From NCBI GenBank assembly GCA_900752065.1, contig CAADTT010000046.1, forward strand, positions 1 through 20,913: 20,913 nt of DNA, in the 5' to 3' direction. Positions 1 through 4,962 of this stretch are shown here, in pieces (the first letter of the stretch is position 1; each line of letters starts with the position of its first letter). The notes beneath the pieces are model-generated. The model saw nothing but the letters and a program-made list of their open reading frames with translations. It was not told where the DNA came from and searched no databases. The stretch is from Lachnospiraceae bacterium (GTDB lineage Bacteria; Bacillota; Clostridia; Lachnospirales; Lachnospiraceae). Made by a program: the position numbers and the translations under genes.

Positions 1-110
1 ACATTCTCAATATTCAATGTTTAAAGCAGCCACCGGAAGATGGCTTATTTGTTGTGTGCTTAAGGTAATGGATACCCTCTACTTCTCATTTTCAATCTTC
101 ATCCTCTCTT

Positions 111-160
111 AAAAGTAAAACGCAGAGCCATATCCCCTTTCGGAGATCATCGGCTCTGCG
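111..160 (-). terminator. Rho-independent terminator of the LytTR/DUF3021/KTR operon
   Basis: On the minus strand the arms CGCAGAGCC (160-152) and GGCTCTGCG (129-121) pair perfectly. An inner stem (ATCTCC with GGGGAT, one G-U pair) lies around a GAAA-type loop, and TTTTACTTTT (120-111) follows. The 5' arm lies inside the KTR coding sequence, before its TGA stop at 149-147, so coding and termination overlap. Seen directly in the sequence. Confidence 0.88.
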
Positions 161-338
161 TCTTTGCGTCTGGCTCTGTTATTTTTGTCGTTATAAACTC
201 ACTCACACTGACCAATACCTCCCGTTTGCACTTTGGGCAAAACAAGAGGAAATTTCTAAGCTCCGTATCCTGCCGCAGCTTGACCCGGGTCTTGCTCCCG
301 CAGGAGGGGCAGAGGAGCCACTTTTCCGTCATATTCAT
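147..338 (-). CDS. Cysteine-rich KTR-domain zinc-ribbon protein
   Basis: This 63-residue protein has two CxxC knuckles (C10/C13 and C34/C37) separated by about 20 residues, the pattern of a small zinc ribbon. The KTR tripeptide is at residues 16-18 in the variant form SKTRV, and the C-terminus reads EPDAKTQSR. I recognise it as the small 'cysteine-rich KTR' family, often found among accessory or mobile-element genes of gut Firmicutes; its biochemical role is unknown. The ATG at 338 overlaps the stop of the DUF3021 gene (ATGA), and a GAGG motif lies 7 nt upstream, so translation is probably coupled. The last codons form the 5' arm of the terminator. The family call is from memory of the motif, not from a search. 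Confidence 0.85.
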   Translation of the reverse strand: MNMTEKWLLCPSCGSKTRVKLRQDTELRNFLLFCPKCKREVLVSVSEFITTKITEPDAKTQSR

Positions 339-769
339 TTGCTATCCTCTTCTTTCTGTAGCTGCGCCAGACGGCGGTTTAAGTCCTCCGCTTCTATACT
401 TCCTTTGGCCCAGTCGATCAAGGATACTCCTGCAAAAACCAACAGGACGAATACAGCTACAGTAAAAGCCCCGCCGATGCTGTTGATCCCATGGAATCCA
501 AAATGTACCATAGAGAGTACAATGACCTCCACCATCAAAATTTGCAGTATCTTTCTCAGTACAATCTGCTTTATCGTCAGCTTCTCCGGTTGGATGGTAA
601 GCAGGGTAGGAAGTGTGCAAAGGAACGCCATTAGGGTGGGTACAAACATATCCGCATACCCCAATTTGGTATCCGGTCCCAGAATCATACCGCAAATTCC
701 GATTGCTATGGAAATCAGGAAATGACAGATTAAAAAGACCTCTGCCAGTTTTTTCATTATTTCCTTCAT
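335..769 (-). CDS. DUF3021-family membrane protein
   Basis: About 144 residues with four hydrophobic segments (roughly residues 10-28, 42-60, 74-92 and 100-120) followed by a charged, probably cytoplasmic helix rich in E, R, Q and L. This is the layout of DUF3021 proteins, which are nearly always encoded next to a LytTR DNA-binding protein and are thought to be its membrane partner. A GTG at 775 is in frame but overlaps the LytTR stop and has no room for a ribosome-binding site. The ATG at 769 has GGAGG 7 nt upstream, inside the last LytTR codons, so I chose it. The two genes therefore read ...GGAGGGGTGACCATG..., which suggests coupled translation. The function is inferred from context only. 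Confidence 0.82.
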   Translation of the reverse strand: MKEIMKKLAEVFLICHFLISIAIGICGMILGPDTKLGYADMFVPTLMAFLCTLPTLLTIQPEKLTIKQIVLRKILQILMVEVIVLSMVHFGFHGINSIGGAFTVAVFVLLVFAGVSLIDWAKGSIEAEDLNRRLAQLQKEEDSK

Positions 770-771
770 GG

Positions 772-1212
772 TCACCCCTCCATCAGCCTTTTCTTTAATT
801 CTTTCGCATACATTCTGGACACCATGATATCCTCACCGTTTTTCATGCGGGCGAAAAACCGGGAATCCAGAGCAGGGCGGAAGGACTCGATCTGCATGAG
901 GTTCACAAGCACAGACTTGGAGCAGCGGATAAATTTCCGGTCCTGATAGACCGCCTCCAACTCATACAGCCGCTTTTTCACGCTGTAGATTTCCTCCGCG
1001 GTATATGCAAAAACCTGATCGCCCACCGCTTCAAAATACAGAATGTCTGAGAGCTTCAACTGATAGGCCGTGTCGTGGATATACCCGTTTAGAATGTTGC
1101 CCTTCATCAGGGCGTACTCCCGGACATCCTCAAAGTCCTTCGTCATCTCTACGCACTCAAGGATGACCTGCTCGTCCTCCTTGTGGGGGATCTTCCGAAT
1201 GGAAACCCGCAT
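772..1212 (-). CDS. LytTR-type DNA-binding transcriptional regulator
   Basis: A 146-residue protein without a receiver domain. The C-terminal half carries LytTR landmarks: LSDILYFEAVGDQVFAYT, then SVKKRLYELEA, then FIRCSKSVLVNLMQIESF, ending in IMVSRMYAKELKKRL. This all-beta domain binds direct repeats about two helical turns apart. The frame is open upstream to 1263, but the ATG at 1212 has GAGGTGG about 8 nt before it and begins MRVSIRKI, so I chose it. It precedes the DUF3021 gene with coupled translation. A direct repeat just upstream (1271-1297) suggests autoregulation. The protein probably acts with the DUF3021 membrane protein; its signal is unknown. Confidence 0.87.
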   Translation of the reverse strand: MRVSIRKIPHKEDEQVILECVEMTKDFEDVREYALMKGNILNGYIHDTAYQLKLSDILYFEAVGDQVFAYTAEEIYSVKKRLYELEAVYQDRKFIRCSKSVLVNLMQIESFRPALDSRFFARMKNGEDIMVSRMYAKELKKRLMEG

Positions 1213-1234
1213 ATCTTCCACCTCTCTTTCCTTT

Positions 1235-1297
1235 ATCATAGGGGAGATTTCTTCCAGATGCAACCGTTTTCCGATGAGTTGCGAAATACGCCGATGA
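1235..1297 (-). promoter_or_regulatory. Promoter of the LytTR operon with 20-bp-period direct repeat
   Basis: Between the TetR stop and the LytTR start, the minus strand has a -10-like TATGAT (1240-1235) and a weak -35-like TTGCAT (1263-1258), with a 17-bp spacer. Just upstream are two perfect copies of TCATCGG, at 1277-1271 and 1297-1291, with a 20-bp period. LytTR proteins of the AgrA/ComE kind bind direct repeats of about this spacing, just upstream of poor -35 boxes. The elements are seen in the sequence; their use is inferred. Confidence 0.5.
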
Positions 1298-1312
1298 AAT
1301 GCAGAAATATGG

Positions 1313-1921
1313 TCAGGACTTCAACATCGGGTGAGGTGTCTGCTGATTCAAGCCGCCGCTTTTGACCCGCGCCAGCATGGCCATAAAGTCCTGCCCCAGC
1401 AGGTCGATGATCTCCTCTTCGGAAAAGCGGCACATTCCATTGGCGCAGAGGGAGGCAATGCCATAGGTGTAAATCCAAACATGGCGGAACAGCCCCATTG
1501 CCTCCGCTTCCGATAGACCGTATTCCTTTTGCAGGATGTCCATACACACCCTGGCTGACTCTCCAAGACCGGCAAACACCTCCTCAAAGCTGTGGGGTCT
1601 GCCGTCACCCTGCATAAACAAAAGCTGATACAGGTACGGCTCCTCCAAAGCAAAGAGGATCGCCTGCATCCCGAACTGTTTGAACGCCGGCGTGTAATGA
1701 ACTGCCTTTTCAGCAAAACTTTCAAACTGGCGCATGGCTGCCGTCTTAGCTTCCTGCCGCACCTCTTCCATCGTCTTAAATACGGTGAAAATGGGACGAG
1801 CGGAGCTGCCAAGCTCCTGACCCAGCGCCTGAGCGGTCAGAGCGGTAATCCCATTTCTGCTGATGACTCTCAGGGCTGCGGCTGTAATCTCTTCTCTCGT
1901 AAATTTCGGCTTCGGCGGCAT
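1313..1921 (-). CDS. TetR/AcrR-family transcriptional regulator
   Basis: A 202-residue protein with a TetR-type helix-turn-helix at residues 8-50: FTREEITAAALRVISRNGITALTAQALGQELGSSARPIFTVF. The usual 'YxHF' end of the motif is replaced by 'IFTVF'. The remaining all-helical part (about 60-195) is the ligand-binding and dimerisation domain, including a TetR_C-like segment rich in F, Y and L. The ATG at 1921 has GAGAGG 6 nt upstream. The gene has its own consensus promoter. It is the first of a co-oriented accessory group; about 100 bp separates it from the LytTR gene, which has its own candidate promoter. The regulated target and ligand cannot be told from sequence. Confidence 0.85.
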   Translation of the reverse strand: MPPKPKFTREEITAAALRVISRNGITALTAQALGQELGSSARPIFTVFKTMEEVRQEAKTAAMRQFESFAEKAVHYTPAFKQFGMQAILFALEEPYLYQLLFMQGDGRPHSFEEVFAGLGESARVCMDILQKEYGLSEAEAMGLFRHVWIYTYGIASLCANGMCRFSEEEIIDLLGQDFMAMLARVKSGGLNQQTPHPMLKS

Positions 1922-1981
1922 ATCATACCTCTCTTTCTTAAAATGTTCGTTTTGAATTGATTGTTTTGCAATGCTTACTTT

Positions 1982-2009
1982 ATTATACTCAACTTTTGCG
2001 GTTTGTCAA
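1982..2009 (-). promoter_or_regulatory. Sigma-A-type promoter for the TetR gene
   Basis: On the minus strand TTGACA (2009-2004) and TATAAT (1987-1982), both perfect consensus, are separated by 16 bp. The coding start is about 60 nt downstream. The leader contains the short inverted repeat ATTG-CAAAA-CAAT and two CAAAAC-type repeats, which might be operator material, but no convincing long TetR palindrome was found. Confidence 0.82.
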
Positions 2010-2357
2010 GAGAGAAGCCACATCCTGGCGAAATATAAGGGAAGATTGTATCAATTTATAGTACACAAACCAGTGAAACAGCGCGCCAATAAATATTTCA
2101 TTTAACTCCCTTTATTTTAGCACGCTCATAAAATATTTTACCAAGATAAACACAGCACGAAGTATCTACCATACGACTACCACCTCGCCAATCAGACAGC
2201 CCACTATTATATTCATTGCCCAGACACCAACAGTTCCGCCTATATCCAAAGTTCTTGGGCAATAGCCAGATGCACATTTTATGAATACCAAAAGGCATAC
2301 CATTCACCATCCATATCCTCCACAACTCGGTTTGTTCCAAAGATACACAGAAATTAT
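2010..2357 (-). other. About 350-bp stretch without a recognisable gene; one weak ORF
   Basis: The only sizeable frame is 2340-2098 on the minus strand: 80 codons, TTG start, no clear ribosome-binding site. It is rich in W and C (for example KNFGYRRNCWCLGNEYNSGLSDWRGG) and matches no family I know. A second frame over the same DNA reads VEDMDGEWYAFWYS before a stop, so this may be the frameshifted remnant of a lost gene. A 16-codon ORF at 2101-2051 overlaps its stop. The stretch lies between the broken ABC ATPase and the TetR promoter, where an ABC permease gene would be expected, and is probably a deletion or insertion scar. No terminator, tRNA or repeat was seen. Confidence 0.35.
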
Positions 2358-2856
2358 CTAACAGTCATCTGCAAGGATGATGGCGGGCTTGCTGACCAGC
2401 GACCTGGCGATCGCTGCCCTCTGCTGCTGTCCGCCGGATAGCTGCCCCGGCAGGCTGTTCAGCTCATCCTGGATCCCCAGCATCTGGACGATCTCTTTTT
2501 TACATATGCCTTATCCGCCTTCCTGCCGTCCAGCTCCACAGGAAACACGATGTTCTCATAAATGCTCAGGATCGGAACCAGGTTATAATTCTGAAAGACA
2601 AATCCGATCTTTCTTCTGCGGAAGATCGTAAGCTCCTTCCCATTCAGCTTAAAAATCTCTTTTCCCCCCACCTTCACCGCACCCTCTGTCGCATAGTCCA
2701 GGCCGCCAAGCATATGCAGAAGCGTGGATTTTCCGGAGCCTGAAGTCCCGACGATTGCCACGAATTCCCCTTCCTCCACGCTCAGGCTCACGCCATTTAA
2801 GGCCTTCACCTGATTGCCGCCTGTCCCATAATATTTTTTGTCTCCAGGATTTTCAT
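2358..2856 (-). pseudogene. Broken ABC transporter ATPase (antimicrobial-peptide type), frameshifted twice and truncated
   Basis: A good start exists (ATG at 2856 after GGAGGAGG), encoding MKILETK, but the frame is lost at an A6 run (2839-2834). One more A would restore MKILETKKYYGTGGNQVKALNGV, a normal start for MacB/BceA-type ATPases. From 2809 the frame is open through Walker A (GTSGSGKST) and the Q-loop (FVFQNYNLV). A second A6 run (2501-2496) breaks it again; one more A would restore KKEIVQMLGIQDELNSLPGQLSGGQQQRAAIARSL. The signature LSGGQQQR is intact in that frame, but the protein stops at ILADDC (TAG at 2360-2358), exactly at Walker B. No permease gene follows. Probably dead, unless the homopolymer lengths are sequencing errors; the Walker B truncation would remain in either case. 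Confidence 0.87.
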
Positions 2857-2890
2857 ATTCAAATTCCTCCTCCGTTTTTTCCTCTGCCCT

Positions 2891-2948
2891 ATTATCTTAA
2901 CAGCCGGTTCTTACACGCGCCTGACAAAAAGTGGGTAATTTCTGACAA
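2891..2948 (-). promoter_or_regulatory. Likely response-regulator-controlled promoter of the ABC ATPase remnant
   Basis: The minus strand has two perfect TTGTCAG copies, at 2948-2942 and 2927-2921, with a 21-bp period (two helical turns). They lie upstream of a -10-like TTAAGATAAT (2900-2891) and there is no good -35. This fits a promoter activated by an OmpR-type regulator binding direct repeats, and the broken regulator gene lies just upstream. The repeats are seen in the sequence; their function is inferred. Confidence 0.45.
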
Positions 2949-2960
2949 TTTTGTAGGAAC

Positions 2961-3185
2961 TTACATTCCCGTATAAATATCCATTCTGGAAATCCCGATT
3001 CTTATTGTACTGCCCTCCGGTGAATATTTTACTGCATTCTCCAGAAGCTGCTCCGCCCTTTCCCACTGACGCATCACATATACGGCTCCTATTACCAGCA
3101 GCAGAAGGCAGACCAGCAAACCCATTCCCAATATGACATTCCAGATCTCAGAGGCTATGCCAAACAGCCCTTCTCCCGCTCTCAC
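2961..3185 (-). pseudogene. Sensor histidine kinase remnant (membrane segment fused to part of the ATPase domain)
   Basis: The natural start is probably the GTG at 3185, which overlaps the regulator stop as GTGA and has GGAGG 7 nt upstream. About 25 residues encode a single membrane helix (VILGMGLLVCLLLLVIGAVYVM). This runs almost directly into QLLENAVKYSPEGSTIRIGIS, the N-box of a HATPase_c domain, and the protein then stops at GM-TAA. The HisKA domain with its phospho-accepting histidine and the D/F/G boxes are missing. An in-frame internal deletion plus a 3' deletion is the simplest explanation. Kinases of this type normally pair with the regulator upstream and control the ABC genes downstream. 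It cannot work as a kinase; expression as a small membrane protein is possible but unsupported. Confidence 0.82.
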
Positions 3186-3514
3186 AGCTTTTCCTCCCAC
3201 AGATAGCCCATGTCCTGGATCGTCCGGATGCCGGTTCCTCCGATTTTCCGGCGCAGGCGGCTGATATTAACGGAGAGCGTATTCTCCTCCACAAAATTCC
3301 CATCTGCATCCCAGATCCGCCGCAGGATCTGCTCTTTCAGCAGGACATGATTTTTATTTTCCAGAAAATACTGCAGCCGCCGAAACTCCGTCATGCTCAG
3401 CTCCAGCTCTTTTTCTCCCTGAAATGCCTTCAGCTTTTGAAGGTCAAGAATGCAAGAAAACACGCCACCAGCGTCTTCTCTTGCATACGAAAGCATACAA
3501 TAGAGGCGCCGCAC
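3182..3514 (-). pseudogene. Response regulator remnant: OmpR-type DNA-binding domain without receiver
   Basis: From about 3445 down, the translation is a complete winged-helix Trans_reg_C domain: LELSMTEFRRLQYFLENKNHVLLKEQILRRIWD, ENTLSVNISRLRRKI, then IRTIQDMGYLWEEKL. The receiver domain of about 120 residues is absent. The 5' end of the open frame (3514 to about 3450) overlaps the hairpin that follows the upstream operon and looks like non-coding DNA read by chance. The stop overlaps the kinase start (GTGA), as in intact two-component operons of the BceRS/VanRS kind. An isolated DNA-binding domain could still bind the TTGTCAG repeats if translated, but no ribosome-binding site decides a start. 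Confidence 0.8.
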
Positions 3515-3527
3515 AAAGCGGCACCCC
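3498..3527 (-). terminator. Hairpin after the SPFH/RHH operon, possible weak terminator
   Basis: Minus-strand arms GGTGCCGC (3525-3518) and GCGGCGCC (3512-3505) pair with one G-U, around the loop TTTGT. Only a poor T-rich tail (TCTATTGT) follows. It starts a few bases after the RHH stop codon, so it probably marks the end of that operon. Confidence 0.5.
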
Positions 3528-3531
3528 CAGG

Positions 3532-3735
3532 TTACTGAATATCAAGTTCTATCGGCTCGTCCAGATGCTCAGACACATACTTGCCGTTTTTCTTTCTCTG
3601 CCTGACACATTCTGTCAGAAGGTATTCGATCTGCCCGTTGACGGAACGGAAATCATCTTCCGCCCACGCTGCAATGTCATGATACAGCTTTTCCGAAAGG
3701 CGGAGCGGAATCTGCTTTTTCTTTGCCTCCGCCAT
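3532..3735 (-). CDS. Ribbon-helix-helix (Arc-like) DNA-binding protein
   Basis: A 67-residue basic-to-acidic protein. Residues 7-50 read KQIPLRLSEKLYHDIAAWAEDDFRSVNGQIEYLLTECVRQRKKNGK. This is the Arc/MetJ pattern: a short alternating beta strand (IPLRL, which inserts into the DNA groove as a dimer), then two helices with a turn containing SVNGQIEYLL. The tail is acidic. The ATG at 3735 lies one base after the TAA of the SPFH gene, so the two are co-transcribed and very likely translationally coupled. Such proteins bind tandem short palindromes, and the operon promoter carries two TGATATCA palindromes 11 bp apart, so autoregulation is likely (inference). An antitoxin role is possible for the fold, but no toxin-like partner is adjacent. 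Confidence 0.82.
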   Translation of the reverse strand: MAEAKKKQIPLRLSEKLYHDIAAWAEDDFRSVNGQIEYLLTECVRQRKKNGKYVSEHLDEPIELDIQ

Positions 3736-3736
3736 A

Positions 3737-4756
3737 TTAATAGAGACTTCCTGTATTCACGATGGGCTGTGCATCATGATTTCCACAGAGTACCACCAGA
3801 AGATTTGATACCATCGCCGCCTTTCTCTCCTCATCCAGTTCCACTGTCTTATTCTCACTCAGACGTTCCAGTGCCATCTCTACCATGCCAACAGCTCCAT
3901 CCACGATCATTTTTCTCGCATCAATAATCGCAGAAGCCTGCTGCCTTTGCAGCATCACGGCTGCGATCTCCGGCGCATAAGCAAGATACGTGATCCGCGC
4001 TTCCAGAATCTCCAGTCCTGCTTCTTCCACCTTCTGCTGAATCTCTGCCCGGATACGGGATGCCACGATCTCACTGGAACCCCGCAGGCTTCCCTCATCC
4101 GCCACGCCGTCTCCCGTGGTATCCACGTTCGGAGCCACATCATAGGGATAGATTCGCACGATGTCGCGCAGGGCGCTGTCACATTGCAGGGAAAGATATT
4201 CTTTATAATTATCTACTTTAAATACCGCTTTTGCCGTATCCGTCACGCGCCACATGACAGCGATTCCGATCTCCACCGGATTTCCCAGACAGTCATTGAT
4301 CTTCTGACGGTTGTTGTTCAGTGTCATGATCTTCAGGGAAATCTTCTTATTCGTAACCTCCTGCACATTTTGTCCGTTGCCGAGAGAAATGGAAAAAGCT
4401 TTCGATGTCTCACCGTTCACATCTCCGCTCTGGTTTAATCTCGTCTTAGCCGCAGGATTTACGCTGGTGCAGAACGGATTCACAAAATAGAAGCCCTCTT
4501 CTTTTAAAGTCCCCACATATTTGCCGAAAAGTGTGAGTACCAGAGCTTCCTGAGGTTTCAGCACTTTAAGCCCCACCAGAGGGATCCATCCCACGGACAG
4601 CCATAGGATACTGATGACCATCAGGACCGGCGAGCCCTCCCCGGATACCATGCGTATTCCCAGAACAAGGCACAGGATTGCCGCCAGATACAGCAGCAGT
4701 GTAAGCACCAGGACTGCCATACCGTTTTTTCGATTCTTCAACACTTTCTCTTCCAT
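3737..4756 (-). CDS. SPFH/band-7 domain membrane protein
   Basis: A 339-residue protein with a basic N-terminus, two hydrophobic segments (about 13-35 and 42-64) and then an SPFH/PHB domain. It begins LKPQEALVLTLFGKYVGTLKEEGFYFVNPF and includes KISLKIMTLNNNRQKINDCLGNPVEIGIAVMWRV and RDIVRIYPYDV. A helical stretch of the coiled-coil kind follows (SRIRAEIQQKVEEAGLEILEARITYLAYAPEIAAVMLQRQQASAIIDARK). SPFH proteins form membrane-bound ring or cage assemblies that organise proteases and other membrane proteins; no client is encoded nearby. The ATG at 4756 follows AAAGGAGG by 9 nt. It is first in an operon with the RHH regulator. An insert, NVDTTGDGVADEGS, interrupts the usual SPFH sequence at about residue 210 and looks like a divalent-metal loop. 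Confidence 0.86.
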   Translation of the reverse strand: MEEKVLKNRKNGMAVLVLTLLLYLAAILCLVLGIRMVSGEGSPVLMVISILWLSVGWIPLVGLKVLKPQEALVLTLFGKYVGTLKEEGFYFVNPFCTSVNPAAKTRLNQSGDVNGETSKAFSISLGNGQNVQEVTNKKISLKIMTLNNNRQKINDCLGNPVEIGIAVMWRVTDTAKAVFKVDNYKEYLSLQCDSALRDIVRIYPYDVAPNVDTTGDGVADEGSLRGSSEIVASRIRAEIQQKVEEAGLEILEARITYLAYAPEIAAVMLQRQQASAIIDARKMIVDGAVGMVEMALERLSENKTVELDEERKAAMVSNLLVVLCGNHDAQPIVNTGSLY

Positions 4757-4786
4757 AAACGAAGTCCTCCTTTGTATGATGCATTA

Positions 4787-4815
4787 ATGATATCATTTTG
4801 ATATCAATATGTCAA
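4787..4815 (-). promoter_or_regulatory. Promoter of the SPFH/RHH operon with tandem TGATATCA operator
   Basis: On the minus strand TTGACA (4815-4810) and TATCAT (4792-4787) are spaced 17 bp. Two perfect 8-bp palindromes TGATATCA lie at 4806-4799 and 4795-4788, separated by AAA (11-bp period). They fill most of the spacer and the -10 box, so a bound repressor would block polymerase. Tandem short palindromes about one helical turn apart are the classic arrangement for MetJ/Arc-type regulators, and one is encoded second in this operon. The elements are seen in the sequence; the pairing with the regulator is inferred. Confidence 0.75.
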
Positions 4816-4826
4816 GTGTAAGGTCT

Positions 4827-4849
4827 AAAAAAAGGAGCATTTCTGCTCC
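4827..4849 (-). terminator. Rho-independent terminator downstream of the NlpC/P60-like gene
   Basis: Minus-strand GGAGCA (4849-4844), loop GAAA, TGCTCC (4839-4834), then seven T (4833-4827). It stands about 20 nt after the TAA (4873-4871) that ends the frameshifted tail reading frame, not the present stop at 4962. This suggests the longer reading frame was the original one. Confidence 0.92.
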
Positions 4850-4870
4850 TTTTCACGGTTTGCTTCTGTA

Positions 4871-4962
4871 TTAACTGGCAGGGACTTCTGCCGCCGTAGC
4901 CTGCGTCTCCGTTTCCACCTGTTTCGTTTCCGGCTCTGTCACAGGCTGCGTCTCCGGCTCTA
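4871..4962 (-). pseudogene. Detached PE/T-rich C-terminal tail of the NlpC/P60-like protein
   Basis: In the frame one base off from the hydrolase, the DNA reads DLVEPETQPVTEPETKQVETETQATAAEVPAS then TAA. This is a low-complexity P/E/T/V tail that directly continues the EETPPPAPEP end of the hydrolase. One missing base around 4965-4975 (for example a third G in CCGGAT) would join the two frames. A tail of this sort is typical of exported wall-associated proteins as spacer or anchor. Confidence 0.72.

Noticed and set aside
1940..1975. TetR operator in the leader of the TetR gene
   Set aside because: Only short repeats (ATTG/CAAT and CAAAAC-type) were found; no palindrome long enough to claim an operator.
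2051..2101. 16-codon ORF MKYLLARCFTGLCTIN after GGGAG on the minus strand
   Set aside because: It has a fair ribosome-binding site and overlaps the preceding weak frame as ATGA, but such short frames are expected by chance and nothing else supports it.
3483..3500. Repeat GTATGC-TTTC-GTATGC in the 5' part of the response regulator remnant
   Set aside because: A short direct repeat, probably chance or a deletion footprint; too short to call an attachment site.
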